Notes: a model not told the origin generated them from the sequence alone. A stretch of 64,000 bases of DNA from Flaccisagitta enflata (GCA_965153355.1 OZ231128.1:27156001-27220000), one strand, 5' to 3'; positions 1-11,810 are shown, numbered from the stretch's first letter. Translations and numbers: made by a program.

Positions 1-1925
1 AAAATTTGATAAGCTTTAATTTGAGACCAATCTGGCATCTGTAACTCAAGCCGTTTAGAAATGAGAGCATTTCAAAGAAAAACTTTTAAAATCAAAATTA
101 TCTCAAAAGAGCTTTTCCTGAAAATGTTCATTTTACTTCAATTTGATGTTGTGGCCAAGATATTCGACTCAAACCCATGAAATTTTTATATAAAAAATCA
201 GGGCTCAAGTGCTTTTTGAATCTTTTTGCAGAACTTTTTTTGCATTTTTAGAAGCAGAATGGCATTGTTTTCTTATATCTATTTTGGCATGAAAGTATTT
301 TTAAATATTCATAAAATTCAGGTTTTTATGCTATAACTTCAAACTGGAGTGGAAATTTCAAAATCCTAAGCTATGATGTAAAACCCAGCACAAATTAATT
401 ATTGCTTTATTTTGAGCTGTAAGGGGGAGGGTGCTACAGTTTTAAGGGGTTCACATCTTAAATTTCTCCTTCCTCTGTAATGAATGTTTTGAAGGGTAAC
501 CACTAACCAGACAATGATTCAATTAACCTAGGAAATAAGTATCGCAACAGCTTTAGACTAAGATAAGTCGGCTTTGAGACAGAATTTTGACCTTTTCTTG
601 GTGAGATTTTTAATCTATATGAATTTTCTTTAAATCTAGCGCAATCCCAGAATTCTTGGTCAATTTGTTTAGAAAAGATGCAAGAAAAAGTAAAAACGTT
701 GCTTTTTGAAAATCATGAAAAAGTAACATTTTCTTTGCTACCCATTTTTGATATCTTGCGGGTAGCAAAGACTACACAAAGATGGTATGAAGATCAGACG
801 TCACAAGGGGTCGAGGGGTAGCCTAGCAACTTGCCTGATCTTAATCTAATTGAAGATTTTAGGAATCAGATGATGAACTTACAGAAAAAAAGACGGCGCA
901 ATATCAATCGCGGAGTTGAAAAAAAATTGCATGGAAGGTCTAAAGACATGTCACACTAGATTACCTAAAAAATCTCTACGAATCAATACCGAAAAAAAGC
1001 CGTCATTCAGGCCCAGGGAGGACACACAAAATGATAACTTGCTTGAATTGACTTTTTTTGTATCGTATTGACAAATAAATGAACTTATAGCCTAGGTGTC
1101 GCAATACTTTTTTCCTAGGTAGTAAATCATGAAGCTGTTGTTCTTTATAAACTAACACAATAACAAACGCAGTTTAACATCATAGTCAAATCCTTGTCTA
1201 AAATTGGTCATATTCAATCAGATTAAAAACGTACTCTCCACATTTTTGCTTCTCAAGAAAAAAAAATTAGTAAAATTAATAAAATTTTAATCGAAATCCA
1301 GCTAGAGCTCAAGGATGGGGTTGAATTGAAATGGGTGATCAAAAGTTGCCTAAATCAGAACTCAACTTCAAGTAAAAAATGTTCATTTTCCATTCATAAC
1401 GCTGTGTTATTGGTTGAAGCAGTTTCATTCTGACTCAGCAACAATGAGTAACTATCTAGAGGTAAGCCGGATCGAACCACGATAGAAAAGAAAATTAGTT
1501 TAAATTGGGCCTCGAAATCACGATACAGGTTGGCCTACTTAGACACAAGAAACACGTTTCAGTTTGAAATTCTCAAACATAATTAACATGGCTGCATTCC
1601 GCATATGAGGCTGCACCAATTAATCAAAAGAAACTGCCTTTGGTTCTAGTACCACGCAAGTTGATACGGTAAATTCCGTCAAGACTTGAGTTAGTGGGGG
1701 TAAGCAAAACCGGAAAACAGATAAAGTTAGAGGATTGATATTTGAAATATAGATTTTTTTATCATATTTTATGGCTATGGAAATACATTATAGCAGAAGA
1801 CACACAGAAACATTGCTCAAAATTTGATTTCTTTTAACTTTCTTATAGTATATTCCATAGGAATATTGCGCTTTTAACAAGTTGCTATCACAAATGAACA
1901 CCCCCTAGATATTTTAGCAGGGAAG
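1..1925. other. AT-rich non-coding stretch
   Basis: No long open frame, splice-bounded exon or tandem repeat was seen. The first ~90 bases, including a phrase meaning 'ATCTGGCATCTGTAACT ... GTTTAGAAATGA', resemble the repeated units at 61.5-61.9 kb, so at least this edge is dispersed repeat. Confidence 0.5.
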
Positions 1926-2271
1926 ACCGTATTTCCTCTAATTAACGCCCCCCCTCTAATTAGCGCCCCCCCTCTTTAAAAAAAAATCCCCTCACAACTA
2001 AGCTTTTCATTCTAGTGAAAATTACACTCAAAAAAAAAATTTTCAGGTATAACTTTGTCTAATAAATTATATCTAGTGGGTCGATTATTATACTTGGGCC
2101 CCAATTTTTTTCCAATTATACAGAATTATACTGAAATTATACTGAATTATAAAAAATTATACAAAGTTATACAGCCCTGGAGGGTCAGATTTACCAAAAT
2201 TATACAGTATTATATTTGCGCAATATAACAGTTAGACAAAGTCTTATGCATATAATAATTATATTTTTAGG

Positions 2272-3494
2272 CAGTGTCCCCAAGTGGTTTTTGGAGCTAC
2301 TATCCAAGTTGATGGCTATTACTATCTAGATAGTAGCTAAATTTTTTCCGTCACTATCTAGTTTACTATCTAAACATAAAGATTATACTACAAGGCAGCG
2401 CCGACAAAGCTTCAACCGCTTTTAAAGCTTAATTTTGCTCAGTCTTTCCAAATGCACTTAAATATAACTTAATGGAATGTTTCTATGATTATTGCTATGT
2501 TTGTATAACTAATTAACAGTTTAGGAGCTTTTGACCTGATGTGCTCAGATCCTTCATGTTTGTTGATTAAATGCACCACTTAATAACAAAAGAAATTCCA
2601 TATAGAAATCCTTACTTATTAGGTCATTCAAAGTAGGGATGTGGAAGCGATTGACCGCTTTCAATTTAGAGGATGGGATAGCTACTAGTATCTGAACTGT
2701 AAAATAGAAGCGGAAGCGGAAGCGGAAGCGGTGGAAGGGGCATTAAAATCGACCGCTTCCACATCCCTAATTCAAAGCATGGATGTTAGCTCACATAATT
2801 TTTTGTTGTGAAATATAGGGGAGAGAAACAAGAGGAGAATAATCAAATTTTTCCTATGTATTTTGTAAATAATATGTAATGGGTCTATGTTTTGTGTTAT
2901 ATTATCAGCTAAAAATTATACAGAGGCTAATTTCCCCCTGAGCAACCAGGATAGTTTTTCCGCTAAGAGTGATCCTTGCTTGTATTCATCTCTATTTATG
3001 ATTAATTTGACTTAAAGCAAGAGTTAGATATTGTGAGAGATACTGAAAGCTTCAAAGGCTCTCATTCTTGATTTGTATGGGTTTAACAGTTGGTACACCC
3101 CATAATCTTGGGTGAGATTAAACCCCAGGGGCCGCTCAGGGTTTAACCCTGAGTTAACCTCATTCAAGCCAAGCTCTGGGTTTGCTCGGGGTTGCTCGGG
3201 GTTTGCTCGGGGTTGTTTGGGGTGGTTTAGGGTTGCTTGGGGTTGCATTGTTAGAAATAACTCCACTGTGATTAAAAACAATAGTGCTTAAGATTTTATT
3301 GGTTTTACAATTATCTTTAAATTTGAGAAAAAATAATCAAAAATTTAAAAAAATTGCTAGTATCCAACACTATCTAAAAAAATTTCATTTAGTATCTAGA
3401 TTAGTAGCTGGTATCCAGATTATTTTTTTACTATCTAAGGTACCTCTGTTACTATCCAGATCTAGCTACTAACTATCCAACTTGGGGGACACTG
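2272..3494. mobile_element. hAT-like non-autonomous transposon with 8-bp target duplication
   Basis: The left terminus is CAGTGTCCCCAAGT and the right terminus, reverse-complemented, is CAGTGTCCCCCAAGTTGG. The element is flanked by the identical 8 bp TTTTTAGG at 2264-2271 and 3495-3502. An 8-bp duplication with a CAG-type terminus is characteristic of hAT elements. The interior has repeated phrases of the form CTATCTAGATAGTAGCTA near both ends and a (GAAGCG)n run at 2708-2733. No transposase is present. It lies inside the TA-flanked element, so it inserted later. Confidence 0.8.
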
Positions 3495-3589
3495 TTTTTA
3501 GGTATAACAATTATATTTGATTTATATAATGATTATATTTCCCCCCTCATTTGCATAATGTCGTTTTACCTGATATGTTGCTTTTTTGA

Positions 3590-3705
3590 TTTTCTATAAA
3601 GTTCTCATCAAAAGTGAGAACTTTTATAGATTCAGACTAAGCATCTTTAGCTTAAGTCTTTTCCTATAAAGTTCGCATTAAAAATGCAAACATTTATAGA
3701 ACAAG
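3590..3705. repeat. Two adjacent near-perfect hairpins
   Basis: Two neighbouring inverted repeats have the form TATAAAGTTCTCA-loop-TGAGAACTTTTATA and TATAAAGTTCGCA-loop-TGCAAACATTTATA. They share a downstream phrase AGACTAAGCAT, so they look like a tandem duplication of a hairpin unit. Confidence 0.6.
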
Positions 3706-4957
3706 ACTAAGCATACAGAGCAAGTCTGTCTAAAGCTATCGGCAGATCGTCGTGGATTATACTGGGCCAGATAGCGTACTTATAGATTTTTTCTATTTTT
3801 TATATTCAACATTTTGAACTGGAATGGTCTACAGGCAGTAATACAGTAACTATCACATAATAACTACATATGTTGGATAAATCATAAGATAACAACATTG
3901 AGCTAATTCCCTATGTCAACTTAACATGTGTATAAAGTTTCATTATAAACTTTAAAGAAAAGGGCAAGATATTAGGCAAAATGTTCTGAGCTACTTTATG
4001 CAAATGATATATATATGATATAACAGTTATATTCTGAAAAACTTTTACCGACCGCCCGGCCCAAAAAAAATTTCAGAGTTTCATCAATAAAACTGTTATA
4101 TTTGAGGAAACTTTAACTTTTTAAAAAAAGCCATTTTTTCGCCAATATAATAAATATATAATTGAAAAACTTTTTTTTTTTCTCGGAGGCATTTTTTTAT
4201 GTTTTTTGCCAATTATAATAGTTATATATGTACACGATTTTTTCGATTTTTGAAAAAAAAATATTTTTCTCTCGACACATGCACTGCAAGCCAACCTGAA
4301 ACTTTCCCAGTGGTAAAAAAGGCCGCACAACCTTTCAAGAGGAAACTAGTGGTCGTGCTCTTTGTATAATTGTTATATTTTTTGTTAATGTGCTTTTTAT
4401 ATTTCGAAAGAATAGATTCATCGACTCCAATAACCTCCCCTATGTCATTCCCGTTGTTGCTATGTTTCTGCACTTGTTTTTTTTTCCATGTTTTTGGAAG
4501 TGCCGGTATAATTCTGTATAATTTCGCTGAAAATCGCCTTGGGGATGAATGTAATAATTATATAAAATCGCAAGTATAATAATCGACCCTTTAGATATAA
4601 TTTTCATGATAATTATTAGATTTCAAAATTTTTTTTTTGAGTGTATGGATACACATAATAAATGCACAAACTATTTCTAATTTTTGTTTCTTTATAACAT
4701 TATGTGTGGATTTTTCTGTTGAAATCACATATTCTTATCTTTCCCTACCCTAAATCTTCTGTTTTACTTTAATTTTCAGTAACTTTTCTTAATCTTGCAT
4801 GCTACAGGGGGCGCTAATTAGAAGGTGAAAAACGCAATGTCATTTTGCAATTTTGTAAGCGCCCCGGGCGCTAATCAAGGGAAATATGGTACATGGAAAT
4901 GTGTTTCCATGGCGACCAGCTCTGAGGGGAATCAAATAATTCTTATTATTCTATATT

Positions 4958-5599
4958 AGCCTGTACTGAAATGACTAAAACCGAAAAAATCAAAATTCTA
5001 CAAGCAGTTTGTGTTGTGGAGCTGTCTTGGGCTTCTTTTGTCATCATTTTCAGCTTTAAAACTTTACATCTTGGTTTCCGCGCCTTACCTTGAACCTCCC
5101 ATGTGTCAATAGGAAACTAAAAATTTCAAATTTTTCAAATCAAAATTTTGACTACAGATTTGAATCTGCATGAAAAACTGTCTGTTGAAAGTGCTTTTCT
5201 TTTTTCAAAATTCCTTCGAGATCATTATCAAAATCCACACTAAAAAGTTTTCAAAAAGGTAAGTTCAATGATTTTACAAAGAAATTGAAAAGAAAGGTAT
5301 GTGTCGCGATATTTGACAGCAGTTTCAACCAACTTCCAATTTGAATATCAAAAAAAGGAAAACACTTTCAATTGACAGTTTTTTCTGCAGATTCCAAATC
5401 TGCAATCAGAATTGGAATTTGAGAACTTTTAAATTTTGGATTTTCTATAGGGGTAAGGTTTATAGAAGGTGAGGCGCGGCCACCTTAAAGTAGAATTTCA
5501 ATGCCAATGTTGATTTCAATAGAAGCCTGAGACAGTCCCACAACATGATCTGCTTGTAGAATGTTAATTTGATTGCTTTTTGTCATTAAGGTACAGGCT
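4958..5599. mobile_element. Foldback-type element with long inverted arms
   Basis: It begins AGCCTGTACTGAAATGAC and ends with the near reverse complement GTCATTAAGGTACAGGCT. The flanking bases are ATT on both sides (4955-4957 and 5600-5602). The arms pair imperfectly over roughly 280 bp each, for example CTACAAGCAG...GTTGTGG at 4999-5018 against 5540-5562. No coding capacity was seen. Confidence 0.65.
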
Positions 5600-5797
5600 A
5601 TTCTAAATGCTGCATATCATTCACCTAGCTTGATTTGTGTTCCTATAAAGCTTGCCCCCATCATCTCAAGTCTAGACGAGATTAACTGTATGTAGCTGAA
5701 ATCTTAGGCAAAATTCAAAAATTGTCGATGAAGCTAGTGCCAATTAAAAGACGACGGACTGGATGACAACGAAATGTCCTTCTGTAGCTGTTATCCT

Positions 5798-7084
5798 AAA
5801 AACAAGGCCAACACCTACAAGTCGCGTGCGAGACAAAGATAACTGAATTGACCTGACTCATTATTGTATCACTTTATCAACTTAATCCAGACTTAAACCA
5901 AACTTAAACCAGACTTAAACCAGACATTAACCAGACATAAAGTAGACATAAACCAGACATAAACCAGACATAAACCAGACATAAACCAGACTTTAACCAG
6001 ACTTAAACCAGACTCAAACCAGACTTAAACCAGGCTTAAACCAGACTTAAACCAGACTTAAACCAGACTTAAACCAGGCTCAAACCAGACTCAAACCAGA
6101 CTCAAACCAGACTCAAACCAGACTCAAACCAGACTTAAACCAGACTTAAACCAGACTTAAACCAGACTCAAACCAGACTCAAATCAGACTCAAACCAGAC
6201 TCAAATCAGACCCAAACCAGACTCAAACCAGACTCAAACCAGACTCAAGCCTGACTTAAAACAGACATAAACCAGACTTAAACCAGCCTTAAACAAGACT
6301 CAAACCAGACTCAAATCAGACTCAAACCAGACTCAAAACAGACTTAAACCAGACTCAAGCCAGACTCAAACCAGACTTAAACCAGACTCAAACCAGCCTT
6401 AAACCAGACTTAAACCAGACTAAAACCAGACTTAAACAAGACTAAAACCAGACCTTAACCAAACTTAAACCAGACTTAAACCAGACTTAAACCAGACCTT
6501 AACCAAACTTAAACCAGTTGTAAACCAGGATTATGACGTAAAATGGCAAAAAAAAACTCAGCGTTACGGACTTGGAATGATTTGCAGTAACTCAGAATGA
6601 CTTATAGTGACTCAGAATGACTGAGAATGTCTTAAAATGACCTAAAATGATTCAAAATGACTTAAAATGATGTAAAATGACAAAAAATGACAAAAATTGC
6701 AATCGCAAAAAAATGACTTTAAGCGACTTAGAATGACTTAGAATGACTTAAAATGATAGTAAACGGCGAAAAAAAGCTAAGCGTTGTACGGACTTGGAAT
6801 GACTTATAGTGACTCACACTGACTTACAGTGACTCAGAATAACTAAGACTGACTTAAAATGACCTAAAATGATCTAAAATGACTTAAAATGATGTAAAAT
6901 GACAAACACTGCAATAAAATGACTTAAAGTGATTAAGAATGACTTAGAATGACTTAAAATGACCTAGAATGACTTAAAATGACTTTAAATGACATAAAAC
7001 AGCAAAAAAAAGCTAAGTGTGACCAACCGACAGACAGACAGACAGACAGAGCAGATCATAGAGTCGCGTGCACGCGACTAAAAA
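5798..7084 (-). mobile_element. HINE/pearl-like element expanded by two minisatellites
   Basis: Read left to right it starts AACAAGGCCAACACCTACAA, then GTCGCGTGCG. A long 11-bp array (AGACTTAAACC type, 5885-6530) follows, then a second array of the GACTTAAAATG type (6570-7005), a (CAGA)n tract, and finally the perfect palindrome GTCGCGTGCACGCGAC followed by TAAAAA. The same terminal layout occurs in about 15 other copies in this window. A CTAA after a terminal hairpin recalls the CTRR 3' end of Helitrons. No protein is encoded. Confidence 0.7.
5885..6530. repeat. 11-bp minisatellite (AGACTTAAACC)n
   Basis: About 55-60 tandem units of AGAC(T/A)(T/C)AAACC run through this block with point variants. 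The unit is the reverse complement of the 11-bp unit at 42.67-43.22 kb apart from one base. Confidence 0.9.
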
Positions 7085-7164
7085 AAGTAGATTATACAGA
7101 GCGGTACCAATAATCGAAGAGTATTTGATTTTATGATGTACTTCCCAGTACTGACCGCTCCTTC

Positions 7165-7424
7165 TTTTTAGTTGCGGACTAGCAACTCTATAAGAGGCTT
7201 TGTCCGTCCGTCGGTCCGTCCGTCCGTCGGTCCGTTGGTCTGTAATGATCGAGTCGAACAGTGGGAAACCGCGCATTTCCGCCCCTGCCCGTCCACAACT
7301 GATGGTCGTGTATCTGGCCTTGTTACTTTTTAGTCGGTCCGTTGGTCGGTTGAAGAGTGGGAAAACGCGCATTTCCGCCCCTGCCCATCCGTCCGCAACT
7401 GGTGGCCGTGTATCCGGCCTTGTT
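7165..7424 (+). mobile_element. HINE-like copies, two in tandem
   Basis: The block starts TTTTTAGTTGCGGACTAGCAAC, a hairpin-end variant, and runs through (GTCC/GTCGGTCC)n. It contains two successive bodies ending GTGTATCTGGCCTTGTT and GTGTATCCGGCCTTGTT. Both bodies share the internal phrase GCGCATTTCCGCCCCTGCCC. Confidence 0.7.
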
Positions 7425-8170
7425 TCTAAATAAATCTTTAAAAAGTCACAACTTAAAATATTTGTGGTAGAGAATTCTGCTTGGCGCCAAATGAAAGAGA
7501 ATTATCAAATTTACTTACCCTGTCAATTTTGTTTGAAGGACCAATCGCTCAGTCAAGTTCCTAACCTTTCTAATAAGAAAATGAAAACCCTGTTTCTATG
7601 GAATATGTCAAAAAGTCGAAGATTGACTTCGTCTTTTTACCCGATTACGCTCAAAATATATAAAATTCATTTGTCTCTTGAAATCCCCTGAGCGGGACTT
7701 GGCTGAACTGCTTAGAACTCAGAACTTAGGAGTCCGAAAGTGCAACCAGGTCTTAAATTTCACTTATCTTTGCCCTGACGAGCAACCCTCTCTCGCTGCA
7801 CTAAAAGCCATAAATCATCGCCTTTTCTTCCTCGCATTGTTCGTTTTCGATCTTTGGGCTACATCTGACTTTTCGCGTGATGACATGATTAATTTGTCTG
7901 TTGTCGCCGTGAAATCCCGAAATCGATCGTTCTTTGCGTCTTCAACTCTTGATGCAACTTCTATTTTTAGGTTTTAATATACAATCACAATCCACTGATC
8001 AGGTTTCCCTTCCATGTCCATCTGCAATTCTTAATCAAGTGTGCGCCGTGGCGCACTGGGGCAGTTACATCAAGTGTGAGCGCAATTTCAACATATCGCA
8101 CAATGTGTATTGTACTTTGATCGTTAGACGCCGCTTTATACCCCGCTATGTCGGTTGGTCGATTGGTCCC
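7425..8170. other. No confident gene
   Basis: Several short frames are open on the + strand (for example 7678-7977), but none has a convincing splice pair or a recognisable product. A decayed HINE-like phrase (TATACCCCGCTATGTCGGTTGG) sits at 8137-8158. Confidence 0.4.
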
Positions 8171-8173
8171 CTT

Positions 8174-8945
8174 TTTGGGTAGCGGCTCTGTAGGGAACGA
8201 AGTCCTGTCGAACACAGGGGCCTGAAATCTACCCTCTCAGGTCCAAAATCTGCCCTCCCAGGCCGATATCGGTTCTCTCTGGCCTGAAATCCTACCTTAT
8301 GAGCTGAAATCTGCTCTCTCAGGCCTGAAATCTGTCTTCTCAGCCCCAGGCCCCAAATCAGCCCTTTCAGGCTTCAAATCTGCCCTTTCAGCCTTTCAGG
8401 CCCAGGGGGGGGGGGGCGGCAGGCTACCCAACATGTGGTAAGAATTGATTTTTTTCATGTTTCTTACTGATTCATGTCTAACTAAGAAGAATCTATTGTC
8501 AAATCAATTCTTACCGCTGCAGAAGTTACTTAAAATCATTGTTCATAAAATCAAAATTTATGAAAAAACAATTTTGAAAAAAAACTTCGAAAAAATCAAA
8601 ATGGAATCATTTTTTTGTTCTTGATGGAGTATTGCAAAGACTACTTCATCAATTGTTCACTAAATCCCAAACAGCACTTCAACTAGCAAACATCTGGATT
8701 TGCAAGTAATCAAAGATAAGAAACTGATTGAAGAATTTTTCGATAGGGAATTTCATAAGATTATAAAAAATTGAAAACAGAGCCAGAATTGCTCTTATAG
8801 AAAATAGTCTTACCCTAAAAATAGTGCTTTAGACATCAGGCTTTGCCTTCCTCCTCTGTTTCAGGCCTCTCCACCATCAATTTAGCTCTCAGACCTCAAA
8901 TCTGCTCTCAGGCCTCGAAACTTCCCTCTGAAACCTTAAACCAGA
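8174..8945. mobile_element. Family B fragment with CTCAGGCC minisatellite
   Basis: GTAGCGGCTCTGTAGGGAACGAAGTCC followed by GAACACAGGGG matches one end of the family B elements at 11-13 kb. It leads into degenerate CTCAGGCCTGAAATCTGCC-type units (8222-8403). About 400 bp of unrelated AT-rich sequence (8440-8815) interrupts the array, which resumes at 8840-8940. Confidence 0.55.
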
Positions 8946-9245
8946 TGGATGGACCAATACTCGAGATATAATATAACAAAGGCGTCGACGCCGTCGACAG
9001 TAAAATTCGAACAAAACTTTTGCTTTAGTCTCCGGTGCTGTGCATGTGGTAGACCGACCTTTCGCCAATCGTCGGTAGCTATGGCTCCATCGTACGGAAG
9101 CCAGCAGTTGAACATCGGCGGGTGCGACCCCGAGAGCCCACTTGAAGGACAACAGTGCAGATATTTCCGCGCAACCTAGTAGCAGTGCAGAATAGGCAGC
9201 TATCTCTCCGGATCTCCCGAAGTTCAGTTTCTTATTGTTTCATTT

Positions 9246-9251
9246 TTTATT
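9246..9251 (-). promoter_or_regulatory. Poly(A) signal AATAAA for the minus-strand exon at 9559-9690
   Basis: TTTATT on the + strand reads AATAAA on the minus strand, about 310 bases downstream of the TAA at 9559-9561. It is a plausible cleavage signal but the motif is common in AT-rich DNA. Confidence 0.4.
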
Positions 9252-9558
9252 TTGTATGTGAAGCACGCTACATCACAAACAAACCTTTCATACATTTACA
9301 GTTAAAATACGAGCAAAAAAAGGTGCCAATATAACTCTGATGCCATAACAGACGCACAATTACATGGTGAAAACGGGATAGAAAATTGGATGACTGTGAC
9401 GAACGACCGTAGGGCATGATTATACCATACTGCAATATGCAAATTAGCTTCTCGCACCCCTCCGGCAACGTTGGCGAATATGGTTCCAATGTTCCAAATT
9501 AAAAATGAAGGGAAAGCTTGTCTTTGGCTGATTTAACGACTCATGTTCTGCCATCTTC

Positions 9559-9690
9559 TTACTTGACTTCCACGACGGGTCTTCCTTCAAGTTCCGCCGC
9601 CCGCTTCATCTTCGTCTCTTCTGACAGCTCGATCTGCTTCCGCGCTTCTTCTGCCAGGAAATCCGCTGAGGTCTCGATGAATTTGACGGG
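9559..9690 (-). CDS. Terminal exon of an unidentified protein
   Basis: I do not recognise the protein. On the minus strand a good acceptor (TTTCTCCCTTGGCAG) precedes 43 codons in phase 0 and a TAA stop. The peptide is strongly charged and helix-prone: it starts PVKFIETSADFLAEEARK, continues with QIELSEETKMKRAAELEG, and ends RPVVEVK. This composition is quite unlike the repeat-derived frames around it, and local GC rises over the exon, which supports real coding. The upstream exons should lie to the right and were not identified with confidence. A minus-strand AATAAA lies about 310 bases downstream. The opposite strand is also open here, but its Ser-rich translation looks like a shadow. Confidence 0.6.
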   Translation of the reverse strand, partial: PVKFIETSADFLAEEARKQIELSEETKMKRAAELEGRPVVEVK

Positions 9691-9786
9691 CTGCCAAGGG
9701 AGAAAGTTAATAGGTTTTACTACTTTTATCGTAAATAGTGTTGGTGTTGGTGGTGGTTGCGGAAACGGTGAATGTCAGGGGATACA

Positions 9787-9854
9787 ATGGATACCTGCGA
9801 CAGCCGACGAACGGAAGTAGCGAGATTTCTCGATGGATATTTTAAGCGGAAGGG
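9787..9854 (+). CDS. Candidate first coding exon, LisH-like start
   Basis: ATG in the context ACAATGG opens 22 codons plus two bases, ending at a strong donor (AAGGG|GTGAGT). The peptide MDTCDSRRTEVARFLDGYF is followed by KRKG. The run EVARFLDGYFKRKG has the spacing of a LisH motif, in which hydrophobic positions are followed by a tyrosine or leucine and a basic-Gly turn. This is only a resemblance. No second exon (entry phase 2) was found. The minus strand is also open here, and a terminal minus-strand exon lies only 97 bases away, so one of the two readings may be spurious. Confidence 0.3.
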
Positions 9855-9944
9855 GTGAGTAATATCTTAAATCTTTTTATGGTTTATTCGTTTCACGTGT
9901 GGCATTCTATTGCTCATTTAATAACAACAATAGTCGCAAAAGCG

Positions 9945-10030
9945 TTAGATGGTCAGCAGTACCCGTTGCCCCTATGTGAGTCTATGTGAGTCTGAGGTGG
10001 TAAGAGGGGCAGCGGACTGACGACCTAAGC
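9945..10030. mobile_element. Family B terminal relic
   Basis: ATGGTCAGCAGTACCCGTTGCCCC and, nearby, GGGGCAGCGGACTGACGACC match the two motifs that make up family B ends (compare 11.69-11.77 kb and 63.75-63.82 kb). Confidence 0.5.
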
Positions 10031-10960
10031 TTTTTGGCCAGCGCACTAAGGGCCACGGATTGCGCTTGATGGCTCCTTGGGTATTTGGGTGAAAATTTTC
10101 ATCTCTGCTATATGGCTCAAACTAAGTAGAATGGTCATGGTAGCATTTGAGCATATATTATCGGTCCATATGACAGGGTTTATGGCAATTTAGAGTGAAA
10201 AAAGGCGACCTAAATGGACATTACTATGAAAAATGCTAAATTTTGAGAAAAATCAATGAATTTTTTGGGATTATCTGTTAAGATTACAAAAAGCTCATGA
10301 TATCTTCAATATTGGATTAGATTCCTTCATTAATGTTTAATATCTGGAAAAATTTAAAAAATCATTATTTTTTACATTCAAAGCACTTTTAAATCAGTCT
10401 ACTATTACTACATATTTTACCTAATTTGCATGGTTTCATTACCCTATAAATATAAAAAATCGCACAAGGACGCACAATGAACGACCTATGCCAAAATGTA
10501 GTTCAAGGGGTCCTGAATCCAGAATACTATGGCTCAAGCGGGCCTTCGACGTCCAAATTGCGATTTTCTTGGCCTAAAATGGAGAAGTAATTATGTGGAT
10601 GAAAGTAAAAATCTATGTTTGATTGGAAGAAAAATGAGCAAAATGAGCTAAATGAGCAAAAAAATGATTTTTTTTGAGCATCTTATTAAGGAATCTTATT
10701 GAACAAAGACAAAAATCTAATTGATTTGGTCAAAACATTAGACAATTTAAATACCAAATGAAAGTGAGTTTAGCAGTATTTTTCACTTTATTTTCTCAAA
10801 TTTTTTTTTTTTTTGTACCTTAAACTCAGAAAGCTCTTAATCCAATAGAATTGAGTCAATATTGGATATAAATAGTTTCAAAACATCTGAAAATATGCAG
10901 AAAAATGTTTTACACTCTATATATTTCATAAGGAACAATTTAATGGAAAAGATGTAATGT
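10031..10960. other. AT-rich, no gene seen
   Basis: No splice-bounded open frame or tandem repeat was seen, and both strands are dense with stops. Confidence 0.5.
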
Positions 10961-11045
10961 TAATCCTCAATGAGCCACCTAGCGCACAATGCAGCCCAAA
11001 GTGCAGCAGTCCCAATGGGGACAAAGTCTTGTAGAACACGGGTTT

Positions 11046-11810
11046 TTTGGGCAGCGGCCCCCAAGGGGACGAAGTCCTGTAGAACACAGGGGGACTTTCG
11101 TTCGTCCGTTTGTTCTTTCATTCGTCCGTTCGTTCGTCTGTTAGTCCCCCCCTTCATCAGACCCCTCAGGCCTCAAATCTGGCCTCTCAGGCCGCCAATC
11201 CAGCCTCTCAGGTCTCAAATCCAGCCTCCCAGGCCTCTTATCTGGCCTCTCAGGCCTCAAATCTGGCCTCTCAGGCCACAAATCTGGCCTCTCAGGCCAC
11301 AAATCTGGCCTCTCAGGCCACAAATCTGGCCTCTCAGGCCACAAATCTGGCCTCTCAGGCCATAAATCTGGCTTCTCAGGCCTCAAATCCAAATTCTCAG
11401 GCCTCAAACCTGGCCTCTCATGCCTCAAATAGGCCTCTCATGCCTCAAATTTGGCCTCTCAGGCCTCTAATCAGCCATCTAAACCTCTATTTATTGCTCC
11501 CAGGCTTTAAATCAGTCCTCTGGCCTTTCAAGCTTTAATCCAGCTATCTCAAGCCTCAAGTTAGCCCTCTCAAGCTTCCAATCAGCATTCTGAGGCCTTC
11601 AGTCAGCCCTCTATAGCATCTCATCCACTTCTTCAGGTAGGACGAACGAAAGTCCCCCTGTGTTCTACAGGACTTCGTCCCCTTCGGGGCCGCTGCCCTG
11701 CTTCCCCTCACTACAATTCACAATCACTCAAAGCAGGGCAACGGGTATCGCTGACCACATATTGCCCTTGGGCGACCTGTTGTTGCTGCTTGTCCAATAG
11801 TCCCCTCTCC
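11046..11810. mobile_element. Family B element: inverted ends around a ~19-bp minisatellite
   Basis: GGGCAGCGGCCCCCAAGGGGACG...GTCCTGTAGAACACAGG at 11052-11096 is mirrored almost perfectly at 11640-11700. Each arm is about 55 bp and ends in GTTCGTCC. Between the arms are tandem units of the type CTCAGGCCTCAAATCTGGC. Outside the right arm lies the second family hallmark, GGGCAACGGGTATCGCTGACC. There is no coding capacity; the open frames here are artefacts of the array. Confidence 0.75.

Larger units (their letters stand above)
2025..4643. mobile_element. Middle nested element, TA-flanked inverted-repeat transposon
   Basis: The ends are CACTCAAAAAAAAAATTTT and its reverse complement, each flanked directly by TA. 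Inside, a second inverted block (TTATATCTA ... GGGTCGATTATTATACTTG) appears on both sides at about 2068-2098 and 4572-4602. A TA duplication fits the Tc1/mariner group or another TA-targeting superfamily. There is no transposase frame. AT-rich tandem phrases such as 'AATTATACTGA' fill the left interior. Confidence 0.6.
1926..4890. mobile_element. Outermost of three nested inverted-repeat elements
   Basis: The left end reads ACCGTATTTCCTCTAATTAA, followed by a second copy of the motif TCTAATTAGCGCCCC. The right end, reverse-complemented, reads ACCATATTTCCCTTGATTAG, again with a second TCTAATTAGCGCCCC motif inside. The ends are therefore imperfect inverted repeats of about 80 bp with the same internal order. 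No clear target duplication was found. No transposase frame remains, so this is a non-autonomous element. It encloses the two elements listed next. Confidence 0.55.

Noticed and set aside
1455-1485. GGTTCGATCC on the minus strand, like a tRNA B box
   Set aside because: No T-stem pairing and no A box or acceptor stem at the right distance.
3180-3250. GGTTTAGGGTTGCTTGGGGTTGC tract suggesting telomeric repeat
   Set aside because: Irregular unit, about 70 bp, inside a hAT-like element; not a TTAGGG array.
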